DNA of 64,000 nt from Antitrichia curtipendula (Eukaryota > Streptophyta > Bryopsida > Hypnales > Leucodontaceae), in contig OX579633.1 in assembly GCA_951230915.1 (NCBI GenBank), positions 49,242,029 through 49,306,028 on the forward strand. Reading direction: 5' to 3'. The position numbers and the translations under genes were made by a program. The number at the start of each line of letters is the position of its first letter. Position 1 is the stretch's first letter. Shown here in pieces: positions 43,052-55,700 of this stretch. The notes beneath the pieces are model-generated. The model was given only the letters and a program-made list of their open reading frames with translations. It was not told where the DNA came from and did not search any database.

Positions 43052-45454
43052 CTAGGCATCTTCCACCAGAAGCGCAGCTTTGATGCGCTGCACCGTGCAC
43101 GAGATCAGGTTGTTGACAGTGGCGACAGATTCGAGCGAGAGGCGCGCGGAGGGAATGCTGCTCACGAGGATCTGGAATGCGACTGTGAGCAGTGAGCCCG
43201 TTCCACGCCCAGATTCCGAGATGGATCCCGTTTGATCAGGTGATGGGTTGGGTCCGTCGGGGAGGATTGCGAATCCTGAGGGGAGGAGCGCGACGTACGC
43301 CGGATCGCCGCCTTGCAGGACCAAATTCATGGCGGGGATGTCGACCGGGGCGTAGATGACGAGCGATCCCGAGACGTCGGTGCAGCTTTCTTGGAGGATG
43401 AGCATGTTGCTTTGGCTGGAGTTCATGGCGTTGACGCGGAGGAGCGAGACGCTGTTACCGGGGTCTTGTCCTTTCGCGATGTGCGCCATCTCGGTGACCA
43501 TGCCGCCGTTGGACAGAATGTCCCACTCGCTGCGGAGGCGTTCATCGCGGAGGAACTGGAAGACTCGAGCGGGGGAGACGGGCAGCCACATGGAAGTCGC
43601 GGCGCTGAGGACGATTCCGTGCGGCTCCCCGGGGTTATCCACGCTCTTGCGCGTCATGACGCGCACGTCGTCGTCGCCGCTGCCAGATAAGGTGGTCCAT
43701 GTGTGCACCGTGGACGCGCTCACACCCGCGCAGAAGTTGTTGGTCATGCGCTGTGCGAGCTTGAGCATGCTGCGTCGGCCGCTGGCGCTCGGCACCCCTC
43801 CCAAGTCGCGGGAGGCGATGTTGCTGGCGAGCAGACTGGCCAGGCGCTCGCATTGGCGCTGAAGAGTGGCGAGCCAGCGCTGGGCGCCGAAGGCCATTCC
43901 CGTGTTCACAAGCTCCCGGTACATGCGGTGCACCGCGCGGTCGTCGTACTCCATGTGCTCCACGCACGTCACCTTCGCGTACCCGTTGGGCGTATCCTGG
44001 ATGAGCACCCCCGAGGGTCGTCGTCGACAACGCATGAGCGATGGCGGAGGATTGTCGCGCAACGAGTCCACCGACACGTCCACCACAGCCCACACACCCT
44101 CGGCGTGCTGCTTGCAGTAGCGCAGGAAGTAAATCTCCCGCGTGGGGACCAGCGGGGAGAGCACCTGCAGTTCCCCATACATGAGCTGCAAGGCGCCGTT
44201 GCGGTTGCCCGTCACGCCCGTCGACAGCACGTCCACGGTAAGTGCGCGCGACACCATGCATGGGAACATGTCCATCCACTGGGTCGCGTCCATCAGCGTC
44301 TCCACCAAATTCACGCCGTTCATCATCACCAGCGCCGTCTCGCGCGTCGCCTCGGTCTTCAACCCCGGGGGCCGCATCCCAATCCCGCGCGGGAACTGCC
44401 GCACATACTCGTCGTAGTGCAGCTGCTCCTTTCCGTCGCCCATTCCATTTCCCACCCACAGTGGCTCCTCCGCCTGTGCCATCCGCACGAGCTCCTCCAT
44501 CGCCGTCACCGCGAGCTCCACCACCATGGGCTTCTCGGCCTCCGTCAACCCCCCCGGCCGCGTCGCCACATCCGCCACGCTCGGCCCCGCCACCATATCC
44601 AAGCTCGGGTTGTGATGCATCCCCCCGCCGCCGAAACTCCCCACTTGCAAATCCAGCGACGAGCTCGGAAGCGCAGCCAGCGGCGTAATAGGCCGCCCCA
44701 AGTACTTCGCCGCGAGCGCGGACACGCGATCCAGTTCCTCCTTCAGTCGCCCGTTCTCAATGCGGAGCTGCTGCTCATCGAACGACATCTCCCCCACCGT
44801 CGCCGGACCCCCACAATGCGGGCACTGCGGATTCTTCAACGCCTCTCGCATCAGCAAATTCTCCGACCGCACCTTCTCATTCTCCTGCCGCAGCATAGAA
44901 TTTTCCGCGCGCTCGGTCTGCGCCTTCATCTGCGTCCGCCGGTTCTGGAACCAGAACTTCACCTGCCGGGGCTCCAAACCCAAGTCCTTGCTCAGCTGCT
45001 GCCGCTGCTTATCATCCGGGTGCGGACACTCCTTGAACAGCATCTCCATCTCCTGAATCTGCCGCGGCGTGTGACGGTGGTACCTCTTCTTGCGCGGGTG
45101 ATTGGTATCCGGATCCTCGTCCCCAGAACCACCCTCCATGTTGTCACTCCCGGAACGCGACTCATACTCCTCCTCCTTGCTTTTCTGCTGCTGCTGCTGC
45201 TGCTGCATCTGCTGCTCGCTCTCCGCCGTCTGACTCCCCTCGGGAGGACCCAGCGAGAGAGATGGCGACGAGTAGTGCTTCGGCGGGGGACGCGGCATGG
45301 CCAACGGAGGTATAGGGCGAGGCGGCGCCATGGGCATGCCACCAAGCTCGCCAAAGCCCCGCCCCAGATTGCCGTTCGGAGTTACGAGCACGGTCACGCC
45401 TCCTAGCCTCATTCGGCTCTCCACCTCCACCCTTACAGCACCCAACGCTCTCAC
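43052..45454 (-). CDS. Class IV HD-Zip transcription factor, intronless
   Basis: The protein is a nuclear transcription factor of the family that includes GLABRA2, ATML1, PDF2 and ANL2, which in plants controls epidermal and surface-cell identity. The 800-residue frame is complete: N-terminal Pro-rich region, polyglutamine (about 82-90), acidic stretch, homeodomain (about 121-180, with [14 protein letters not shown] at 166-179), zipper-loop-zipper (about 181-250) with the CPHCGG loop at 211-216, START domain (about 300-535) and HD-SAD domain (about 560-795). Length is normal for the class. ATG 45454 is the first in frame; a second at residue 15 is possible. There are no introns, whereas flowering-plant members usually have several. 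GC content is far above that of the surroundings. No L1-box was found nearby. Subfamily assignment is not attempted. Confidence 0.95.
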   Translation of the reverse strand: MRALGAVRVEVESRMRLGGVTVLVTPNGNLGRGFGELGGMPMAPPRPIPPLAMPRPPPKHYSSPSLSLGPPEGSQTAESEQQMQQQQQQQKSKEEEYESRSGSDNMEGGSGDEDPDTNHPRKKRYHRHTPRQIQEMEMLFKECPHPDDKQRQQLSKDLGLEPRQVKFWFQNRRTQMKAQTERAENSMLRQENEKVRSENLLMREALKNPQCPHCGGPATVGEMSFDEQQLRIENGRLKEELDRVSALAAKYLGRPITPLAALPSSSLDLQVGSFGGGGMHHNPSLDMVAGPSVADVATRPGGLTEAEKPMVVELAVTAMEELVRMAQAEEPLWVGNGMGDGKEQLHYDEYVRQFPRGIGMRPPGLKTEATRETALVMMNGVNLVETLMDATQWMDMFPCMVSRALTVDVLSTGVTGNRNGALQLMYGELQVLSPLVPTREIYFLRYCKQHAEGVWAVVDVSVDSLRDNPPPSLMRCRRRPSGVLIQDTPNGYAKVTCVEHMEYDDRAVHRMYRELVNTGMAFGAQRWLATLQRQCERLASLLASNIASRDLGGVPSASGRRSMLKLAQRMTNNFCAGVSASTVHTWTTLSGSGDDDVRVMTRKSVDNPGEPHGIVLSAATSMWLPVSPARVFQFLRDERLRSEWDILSNGGMVTEMAHIAKGQDPGNSVSLLRVNAMNSSQSNMLILQESCTDVSGSLVIYAPVDIPAMNLVLQGGDPAYVALLPSGFAILPDGPNPSPDQTGSISESGRGTGSLLTVAFQILVSSIPSARLSLESVATVNNLISCTVQRIKAALLVEDA

Positions 45455-46800
45455 CTCCCTCTCAGCATTCCTCGACCAACGTCCCTTTCACCCTGTCTGC
45501 TACGACAAACGTCCCTGTCCAGTACTACACTACACACTACCCCTCCCGTCACAGAACAATGCTCCACAAGAAAATTCGTCAAATTGCGCTACCTCGGCTT
45601 GCACCCTTACATACAGAGCCTCGATCACTCTCGCCTCACACTACCTTTTCCCCTCCCCTAAAATGCCCAACAATCGCAACCCCACACAAAGCAAGAGAAA
45701 AACTCCCAACCCAACTCAAGTACCGCCACCTCGATCTCCAAGCGCTAGTAAGTACTTGCAGCAACAATGCCCCACGTACTAGCACACCAGAAGCTCAGAC
45801 GGCTTCTCCTCTCCAGTTGGCTTCTCGATGGCGCTCGCCGCGACATCGGGATACAAATACAGACTCAGCAAGCTTAGCCAAAACACAGCAACCCAAACTC
45901 ACATCCAAACACAGATACAGAGAGACCCGAGAGTGACTTGAGCAGCTCCTATTGGGAGACTTGGGGTTTTGCAACGGAGATGGCAAGGTGCCTTCCAGGC
46001 CGAGCTTCGGGCGGCGGTGGTGCCGAAAGTGAAAATTCTCGCACACTAACATACTATGCTCCCATCTTGATGAGTGACGAGCACAAGTACTCTGCCTGCC
46101 CCTAGCGGAGATTCTGTTGACTTTGCGAAACAGGCGAACGCCGCCGCTTTTTTCCTTTTCTCCCCTTGGAGAGGCGGGCCGGGGGAGGCGAGCAGCTAGC
46201 AGCTAGGCCCCGCCTGGCTGGGTAATGTCAACCGACTTCGTGGGAACGTGTGCTCTGGGAGTTTAGTGAGCGAGCAGCACTGAAGTGCAAGGGAGGCCAA
46301 ATAATAACAATAACTAAAAATCACAATTTTAAACTGTAAGACTTGTAGACTTCGAGGCGGAAGTGCCAGGCCGACAGGGCTCTCCGTTACTCTGAACTTG
46401 ATTACAAGAGTGAGGTGTAAATTAAAGTTGAGCTACTTAAACGAAGTGAAATTAACTTACCAAAGGTCTGGATTCTCTATCCTCCTCTTCAGTGTTTGTA
46501 AAAGTTGTGGTAAGCTTAAAGCTTACGTATGGGCTTACTACGCACCAGTGTGAATCCGTTGACAGGTGGGACTTGCTGGTACGGTATTGGAGGTGGTTTG
46601 GGAGGGGATACGATTTGGAACGAGGAGGACTATTTTAGAAAAGAGCCAAATGGGGGAAATGGCAGAGTGACGGTGAGAGCGAAATGGAGGAAGCAGGGTC
46701 AAGTGGCGGAGCAGTGGAGAGCTCTCATTGCCGCCTGCTTTGGTGAAAAGGGGGGGGGGGGGGGAGAAGGAGCAACTTTTAAGGTAGTCTGCTCTTAAAG
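45455..46800. other. HD-Zip upstream region (promoter and leader)
   Basis: Relatively GC-rich, repeat-poor sequence upstream of the HD-Zip start. The C-rich stretch 45455-45950 probably holds the 5' leader. I could not identify a confident TATA box. The plus-strand frames here (45297-45782, 45559-45936, 46529-46798) have no recognisable domains. A run of 15 G lies at 46750-46764. Confidence 0.45.
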
Positions 46801-48614
46801 CGACCTTTTAGAGCTGATTGCATTTGGGGGAAGCTAAGCTCCTTGAAACAATTTTCAATGAGTTTTCTTAGGAGGAAAATTGGAAATGGCATCTAACCCA
46901 AGGCATTTCATGTTTTTTGGACCTCCATAGAATTAGTTATAAATTTTTGAAGTTGAAACATAAGTCACTAAAAGCAACCACCTCCTTGAATGTACACTAT
47001 TTGTGTAGTGAAGAAAGCAAAATGTACCTTGTATTAGTGTTCACTTTTAGAGCACCCTACCTTAGCTTAGCTTGTTTGAGTTTTGGCTTTCTTTTTTGGT
47101 GTGTGGGTTTTGCAAAAGTATTGTTTTGGTGAATGCTAATCCAAATTTTCAAAGGGGGTGAACATTTATGAACACTTTCTTTTCGTGGTTGGGGGAGATT
47201 TTTGTGAATGTTAAGTAGAGGTTTGATTTAAACCACTGTAACTTGTATTATTTGATCTTTCACTACTTTAGTTATAGGTTTTGAAGTTGGGATTTTTGGT
47301 GCTCTAGTAGGGTTTCCAAATTGAAAATATCCTTTACGACACATGTTAAAAACAATTATATATACCTTTATGATAAGAGATGCTATTTATCCTAACGAAC
47401 AAAGGGTGCTTTTCATGAGAAATTGTTATTAATTGCCAATTTGAGGCACATTGGACAAAAGTAAAAAATAAAAAATTTCTTTAAATTTTAACCTTCAAAA
47501 AATATAGTAGACTATTATATGAATGCGTGGAAAAAATTTCAGTCAATTTTACTATGTGGATAAAAGGATTATAATGTTTAAAGTGGAAAAAAAAAAAAAA
47601 AAAATTTCATTCCTAGGAAATGGGGCCACCCAACTTTGAGACCTCTTGGATTAAAAGATTTCTTCTATACAACAATGAGGATTTATACCATTCATTAGTA
47701 TATCTTGTCAGGTATATTCATGCAAATAAGGTGTTTACCTTACTCAAAATCACTTTATAAAATAAGGAAGTCAAGTGATCTTACAATATACTATCCATTT
47801 TTTTATGATATTTTATGCACAATGCAATTTGATTTTTTGAAACTGAAATGACAAAAATAGAGAGACAAACGTTTAGAATGCGTGGAAAAAAATTCAAAAT
47901 CTTTGACTTCACAAATTTGAAGATTACATGGCTTGAAGTCATAAGAAAATGTTTTCTCTTGAAATTGCCTCAACATAGCTTACAAAGTTTAACTGTACTT
48001 AGAATGTGATTTGAGAACTAATTTTTTTTTTTTTTTTCAATTTCATGCTATATTATATTAATTACATATATGCCAATTTTCAAAAGTTGATGTATGTGGG
48101 GTTTAACAAAAGATGCCTAAATTGCTCAAACTATTCAATTTTTGGAGTTCAATATAATTTTTTACGTAGGCATCAAATCAAATTTTTTGTTGTTCTTGCA
48201 AAGCAATAAGTATATGGACCTTGTAACAAAATTTCATCCACATACATTCTAAATTGACTTCACATGAATCTACTCAAATATTCAATTTTCCATTCAATGG
48301 ACAATTGTCTTTTAAGGGATTAAGAGCAAGTGAACTTTTAACTTATACCACTTTATTGGGCACAATGTCCCCTTGCAATGGTTATTTCACCTCTACAATT
48401 GAATAAAGTTTCATAATTCAAATATTACATATGCATGATTAGTTTATTTTTTAATTAAAAAAAATTTAATACAAAAATATGAATTTATTTTTAAATTAAT
48501 AATTAAATCAATACAATAATAATGAGGGATTAAAATATGAAGTTATAAACATGAAACTAATAGATTGGCCTACCTAAAGAACCTTCGAAAATTGAGGCAT
48601 ACAACAAATATTGA
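46801..48614. other. Intergenic DNA with a worn TTAA-type copy
   Basis: No gene. Between TTAA at 47488 and TTAA at 48320 (preceded by GTCTTTTAAGGGA) lie family-like blocks in minus orientation ('gaatgcgtggaaaaaatttca' near 47520 and again near 47880). The doubling suggests two fragments. There is an A run near 47590. Confidence 0.4.
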
Positions 48615-49202
48615 TTACCCCCTAAAACCCCGAGGGTGTTTTATGTCAAAAAAACACTCAAAACCACCACTTATGTTATATTCACTTAAGGAATCAATTT
48701 TTTGTTTTTTTGGAAATTCAATCGTAGGATATTGTACTTAACTTTGTCTGAGATCATGTAGTAAAAATTTCATCAAATTTCACCATACGGATTGGAAGAT
48801 ATTAGCATTCAAAGTTGAACAAATTTTTTTTTCTTCAAGAAGATGCTTAAATTGCCCAAAAAATAAGATTGTCCGTAACTTTCTCATCCCTAGTCAAAAT
48901 AGAATGAATCAAAGCTTCACATATAGGTAAGAACATAATCTTTTAGGAAAAAAATTCAAAAAAAATTATTTTGACTTTTTGTAATTTTTTTTGGGTTGCC
49001 TGCCAATCTCCAATTCTTGCTCATTGTGCCATAACTTTTTCATCCGGCATCTGATAGAAACAAAAATTATATATCCACAAAGCTCTTGCAAAGCTACACA
49101 ACCGCAAAAAATATTTAAGAAAATCACTTCAAATTGAGACAATAGGAACCTACCCAGACCCAAATTGTCCCCCGAGGGGACAAGCAGGGTTTTAGAGGTT
49201 AA
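48615..49202 (-). mobile_element. TTAA-family element, 588 bp
   Basis: The left end is TTACCCCCTAAAACCCCGAGG and the right end CAGGGTTTTAGAGGTTAA (TTAA 49199-49202). Next to the right end lies GTCCCCCGAGGGGAC, the palindrome-like motif also seen at 31498 and 34435. The frame 48966-49163 is not credible. Confidence 0.7.
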
Positions 49203-50671
49203 AACATGTTCATATCACTTTGGCATTTCTAAGCTTTCACAAGTACTTCATTGGTCCTACAATCACTTCAAAAATTAAATATTTTTTTTTTCCTTTCAAA
49301 TTTTGCTTAATCCCTTATGGACCATGTGTTCAGATTTAAAACAATAAATGAACACAAAAATATCCTATATTCAATGGACCTTGATATTTTCCATCCATCC
49401 AAATGTTTGTATATTCTTGTTTTAGTTTTCTAATGTTGGACAATGTAGATTTTTAATAATTTATTTACAAACATTTCATGGTATAAAGAGCACAATTATG
49501 TTATACTTCAAAAAATAACTTTTCAAGTTTAAAAGATGAACCTTCAAAAATAACTCAAATAAATAAGTGACAATAAAATCTTGAATATTCACCATAACTA
49601 GACTTAAGTACCATTGTCAATGTTAATTTTTTTAAATTCAATTTTTTATTTACTTTTAATTGATCCAAATAGTTTGTTTTTGTAGTAGATCTAACCATGC
49701 AAAGATTATGTATAGATTATACTTTGTATCTATAAAATTAATCATTAAATTAATATTATTAATTTATTAATAAATCTTTATAATTTTTGAGTTTTTAACT
49801 GACCCTAGTCCTAAAGGAGTTAGTAACATGGAAGAAAGTAAATAAAAACTATGTCTTTCATATTTGTCTAATACAATATATGTATTAATTAGATGTATTA
49901 TTTAGCCTCTTTTAGAATTTAGTTGGGACCATAATGTTTTGTTCTTTGAATAAGTTCACTTTCATTTATGCCCACTCAAAAGGATACAAATAAATAATTT
50001 CTATCATTCAATTATTTAATTATTTCCTCTTCTTTGCTCAATTTGCATTTATGTTAGCTAGCAAAGTTGTACTAGTTATCTAGATTTGTAAAGATTATCT
50101 TTTTATAAACTTTAAAAATTGACTATTCTTATCTTAATCCTAATCCTATCATTTAATGTAAAGACGAAGCTGACTCTAAATTCTTTGAATAAATATAAAA
50201 GTTTATTTTTTCTTTCAAAGTTGATCAGTGTTTTTTTTCTCAATCTTTTCACTTAAGGTTTAAGACTAGAACATGTCTATGCTTGTGGAATTTTTACCTT
50301 GTGAAAAATGCAATAAATTTTTATTAATTTTAGATGATAAAATTTAGAATTTCATATTTGAAATCATAGTCCTTGCATAAATATAGAGAGGATAGTAACT
50401 GGAGAGAAATTTGAGCCAAATCAATCAAAGTTTCCAAGTTCTCTGTAATTATATGTTTTTTTGTTGATCTATCTCAATTGGTTCTTGCACTTTTACTTGA
50501 ATTAGTAAGTTTTTTGAAATATAGATTCTTAATCTTTTTGAGGTTCTCATTGTGAATTGTCTATTTGTAATTGGAGTAGTTTGATCTCCATGATTCGTTC
50601 TACCTTTTCCTAGGCAATCCAAAAGCAATGTAGTCTAGCCTTGGCCTTTAGGATTTTTGAATTTCACATGC
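49203..50671. other. Intergenic DNA, nothing recognised
   Basis: AT-rich sequence with no supported gene, paired ends or arrays. Confidence 0.5.
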
Positions 50672-51140
50672 ATTAGGAAAAAAACGAACCCTCAAAGGAG
50701 GGGCTTTGCAATGAGAGTTCCCTTCAATGGAACTCATAGCCCCTTTGAAGGACAATGGACATTGTTCATCATGAATGATGAATAGTGGACACATTAAAAA
50801 AAAACATCAAGAAAACGCTAAGATAATATTAAAATATTATAAAAACTACAAGTTTATAAAAAATTTAACCAAAAAAGTTATACAATAAATTATTAAAAAA
50901 TTAATTCAAATGTGGTTGTACTAATGCCAAGTCAAATTTGAAAATTTTGAAAATTTATATTAATTTTAATATTAAACTTTCAAATATATTAAAAAAAGAA
51001 CTTAAGTGAACTGTCATGTGCTGATTAGGCCTTCTAATTTGTTGGCCCCAAAAAATGATATTTTTTTTGGGCTAGCATTCCCTAATGTTTTTTTTGTCCG
51101 CAGACTCATGGCTCCTTTGAGGGCTCATTTTTTTCCTATT
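50672..51140. mobile_element. 469-bp MITE with 29-bp inverted ends
   Basis: The left end (50672-50700) and the reverse complement of the right end (51112-51140) match at 26 of 29 positions, sharing TAGGAAAAAAA and CCCTCAAAGGAG. There is no coding capacity (the frame 51006-51233 crosses the right end). I could not define a target duplication, so the superfamily is open. Confidence 0.65.
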
Positions 51141-52474
51141 GTGATTTCAAATTTGTCAAATTCAATCCTAATTGTATATAATAGCTCCAATATTTATCCT
51201 ATAGTGAAAAAACAGGAGTCCACCTTGTCCTAACAATAAATGCTAGTGTGCAATAAAAGACCAGTGCTTTTATTATGCAAGATGTTTTTGCCATTCAACT
51301 CCATCCCAAGGACATTGGATTTTATTTATAAAGGAATTCTTAAAAATTTAGGTAAAAAACCCCACATTATTACAATATTTCAAGACTAATAATCAAATTA
51401 TACCTCGATATCACCTACTTTTGATATAGATATCACCAAGTATCACCCAAGTATGGAAGAAATAGGTGTCTCCTTCACCCGAATGATAAAGAAATCACTG
51501 TTTAAAAGGACGGAGCCAAAACTGGAGACGTCCTAAGTTTAGAGGTCCCCCCTCCCTCCAGCTACCTCTAAACCTTTTCCCCGCCACTTTCAGTTGACTG
51601 CCCCCACCATGAAGCCCACTCGTATTTCCACCTAATGAGGCCCAGTAAATAGTATATTGTGAATAGTGTAACTGAGTCCAGTTCGGATCTGGCATTGCAT
51701 TTGGGACTTCATGAATGGTTGGGATCCTATCTCTTTGTGGGTTTTTTCCCTCCCTCCCTCAGTCCATTTAAGAGCCCCTCCTCCTTAAGTTATTAATATG
51801 GGCCTTGCTAATGATGACCCCCATCAATAGGCTTCCTCTTTGATTAGGATGTTGTCCAAACGCAGTTAATGTGGAGGTCTCATTGAATGGCTTGGGCCAT
51901 CTTGTCCTCCCTCCCCCTTCCTTTCCCCCTTCCTCTTGGGAGGTCGTCCCCAGGCTCTTCTCGGTGGACTCGGGTGGGATTATTAAAAGTTTTTATTTTT
52001 ATTTAAGGGGGGGGGGGGGGGGGTCATTACTCATCAAGGGGCCTTCTCGCCTGGTCATTAATTGGGGCTCCCTTGCTGGGGGGCTTTGGGGGTTCAAATC
52101 GAGGCAAGGGGCGGAGGAAGGGGGGGCTCCATCGCTGGCTGGCTGCCTGGCTGAGTGGAGGCGGACTTCAGTTGCCCCTTTGCCAGTCTAGTCTGGAGCT
52201 GGAGCTTGGTAGCCCGGGTTCAACAGACGGACAGGGGAATTATGAAGGTAGTTGGGGCGGGCTGGGGAGAAACTTAAGCCCAGCTGGCCGACTGGCTGGC
52301 TTCGTGGCTGCTAATGCTGTAAAATGAGGTGCACGAATGCCAAGGAGAGGAGGGAATTAAAAAAAAAAAAAGGGAAAAAAAAAGGGAAAAGGGGGACACT
52401 CCCACAGCTAAGTTTAAGTTGGTTGGCTTGGAGGCTTCAAGGAGAAATACCTGGACCTCGTCTTTTGTCTTTCA
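51141..52474. other. Intergenic DNA with a GC-rich block
   Basis: 51500-52330 is unusually GC-rich and carries several overlapping frames (51495-51695 minus, 51871-52191, 52073-52327) with no recognisable domain, and a run of 17 G (52007-52023). It may be a transposon scrap. No function is proposed. Confidence 0.4.
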
Positions 52475-52716
52475 CTGGCGGGTGAACTGCCCCCCTCGTT
52501 TGTCCCAAAGGAAGAACTCTGAATTTTTTTATTTGCCACACATGATAAAATTTGCAAATTTTGATTTCATACTTGCAATCAGAGGACCCAAATTAACTAG
52601 GGGAGGTGTAGAAGATAAATTAAACAAGCACAAGCACAAAATAGGGGGTCTTTTTTTTACATGCCCCCCTGGAGTGACTTGGATGGGACGAGCAAGGGGG
52701 GCAATTCACCCCAACC
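52475..52716. mobile_element. 242-bp MITE with perfect 8-bp duplication
   Basis: The flanks are GTCTTTCA (52467-52474) and GTCTTTCA (52717-52724), identical. The ends CTGGCGGGTGAACTGCCCCC and (reverse complement) GGTTGGGGTGAATTGCCCCC match from the sixth base apart from one position. It shares ends and interior ('aattttg.atttcata', 'acaaaatagggg') with 58236-58476 and ends with 17449-17653. The 8-bp duplication points to hAT-type mobilisation. Confidence 0.8.
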
Positions 52717-52724
52717 GTCTTTCA

Positions 52725-55700
52725 CCCTCAATGAATAAGGGAAAAAAATTGGTGAGCTTTTGCCCTCCAAACGATCCAGTAAAATTGCTCCGAACACTGA
52801 ATTTGGGGAGGCGAATAGGTGTAAAGCATCCCTAAAAGTTTGATGGTTGACAAAGAATCCTTTTATGTATATGTAAGATAGAAGTGCAAATGTTCATCCT
52901 TGGAATTAGATGTAGAAAAAGGAAGGTCTTATTTAGTAGTTTGAACTCTAATGAATGCTCTTGATGTATTTTTTAAGAAAATAATTTACAAGGTACTGAA
53001 AAAGATGATTTCGATAGTGACTAGTTTGGTATTCTAAAGTTAAGATGACAACTATTGTATATTATAAGTATTATGTAATTTTCAAGTTTATGCGGGGGGA
53101 CATTTTGCCAATTCAATCCAAGTAAAGATTGGATATTCTTACTACAAAAAACTATAGAATCCAAATGGTTCAATGTAGTTTTAAGAAGTAGAATTAACAT
53201 GAGTCTTCTTGCATCTTGTAATTGATTGCCACATGAACAATTTGTAAAAATAAAAAATCATGTTGCCCTTAATATTTAAGGACGGACGTCTATACTGTGT
53301 TGGAATCAGAAATGAATTTTCAAATTTTTGACAACCATAATTGCCTTTGTTGAGTATGTTAATGCTTTCACTTTTGCATAAGTAGCTAAAAACTGCATTT
53401 TAGAAATAGCTTTGCAACCTTGAAGTTCAAATCCAATGTTAAAATGGATTTTTTAGAAATTGGAAACCTACCTACCTCAATTTTCATGAGTTGTGATTGG
53501 AATTTCTATTAGCCAAGTATTTAGCTTCTCCCCCCTCCTCCCCCCTTCAACAATTGCACACTTTTTATGTAGAATGTTGGAAACAAATTCGTTTCATTAA
53601 TAAAGACTTGCCAATTATGTGTGCATGAAAGTTCACTTTGTTGGCTTGTACAACCATTTTGTAGTTATTGTTTGCCTACGAGCAACAATTTGGGGCTACG
53701 TTTATCTTAATTCAAAATTTTAATGTATAGGAAAATTAATTATCTTTGAATTGCAAATGCTATTGCTTAACCTTTTTCCACAAAAATTTAGCACAAAGTG
53801 TACAATGTTATTGAAACATGAAGAAATTACTATTAAAGGATAGTAATGAAATTCTTGTCATCATATGCTCAAAATATAAATAGTGGTGAAATCTCAAAGG
53901 TGAGTGCTTTTCTAATTGATTTGAAAAATATTTACAATTTGTATATGAATAATTTCTGTTAAACCTTGAAAATTTTATAAAAGGCATAATTTATAATATA
54001 TTCAAATTTTGCCCAAAACTTTGCATCACTAGGAAGTAACAGACATATGTTTTTGAAATACATTGAGAAGTGACCTCCATTGCCCCTTTATCACCCCACA
54101 GACATCTACAAAATTTATTATTTATCAACAATAATAACATTTGTAAATTTTGAATTCATATTTTGAATTGAAGATCCTAAATTAATTAGTAGTACTCAAG
54201 AAATAGAAAACTAATCAAACACAAAATAGGGATCAAACTTTCAAATTTATCCTCGGTAGAAATTGGTATGGGCAATGAAGGATGTAGTTCTCTTTGGTCC
54301 TAAAAAGTGCTGCATGGGAGGCTTGGTGTGACCTTTAATCGATACAAAGCTTTACATGTAGATGTAGACATAGAGCTTTTCATGTATTATAAATTTTGGT
54401 TTGGCTACTTGGTCCAAGAAAATATGCTCCCGAAGATCCAAGTGGGGTCTTTTCATAGGTTATTGTTTTGTCTATACAATTAATGTTTTTACTAGTAGTT
54501 TTTTTCCATTTTGATGTGAATTGATTATAATCCTTGCATAAACTAGTGAAGTATCAAGTGACTAAACTACACACTTCAATTAAGGAAAAAAAAAATGTTT
54601 TCTCAACATACTAGGTTGCATTGTACCCATTCTACATAGCCCCCTTAATAAGCTTTTAAATGTTTGTATCTACCCACTAAATGTCAACCAACTAATTTTT
54701 AAGTTAATTGGGCCATTCATGTTGCCCAATGTTTTCTTTCTTCTAAAGATATATACTTTCTTTAAATTACCATCACAATTAATAAATAAAAATTAGAGTT
54801 TTTGTAACATACTTATTTTATACATACTAGAATAATTCCAAAGTCATAATACATCACCTTTTGTTTGCTTCATATATAGTTAGATTACTATCATAGATGG
54901 CATTTGAATTATTATTAAGCTTTTGTTTTGAAGAATGACAATATGGCACAATTACATGTAATGTGATGACATTGAGTTACCTTCTTTCTAAATTAAGGTT
55001 TGAATTTCATGAGACACAATGAGACACAATTTTATTGTACATATTTTTCTATTATTGAAATATTTATAAGTTTGCATATTCTCGTTGGCAAATGAAAGGA
55101 TATTTCAATGCACCATAAAATGCATCATTTTGATATTGTATACAAAAATATGAAGAGTCAAAGTTTTTCAATGATGTTCAAAAATCATTTTTCCACCAAT
55201 AGGTATATATTGATTTAGGTGATGTACAAAGTTTTAGCGTATAAAATAAACAACACTTTCTTGAAACCATGCATTTGTCTGTTTGGGGGGTACTTTACTA
55301 AATACCCTCTAAAGGTCCATGCATCCACAATATGTGACTTTCAAAGCTACCACTTTCATAATTTAGTTAAATTTAAAATTAAAAAAACTTATTCAATTTC
55401 TATTTTATTTCTAAAGTTTGAAAAATTATCAGCTTTGACATTTGAATTATTGCAATACCAAACTCTTTGCATTATAATCCAATCAACACAATTTGTGTAT
55501 TTTCCATTTATATTTCATATTTTAAACTTATTTTTTAACTTACACTTAACATTTATTATTCTTCATTAAAACCTTCATTATTTGTTTTACTATAAAATTA
55601 TAAAATTATATGCTATGAATTTATAGTTGATATGTTTGAAAATAAATTTTATAAAATAAAACTACTATAATATTAGAAATAACAAAACTATACCCCTTAA

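Noticed and set aside
43703..45406. A 567-codon plus-strand frame opposite the HD-Zip gene
   Set aside because: It is a shadow of the GC-rich minus-strand coding sequence, His/Arg/Leu-rich with no domain, whereas the minus strand encodes a complete HD-Zip IV protein.
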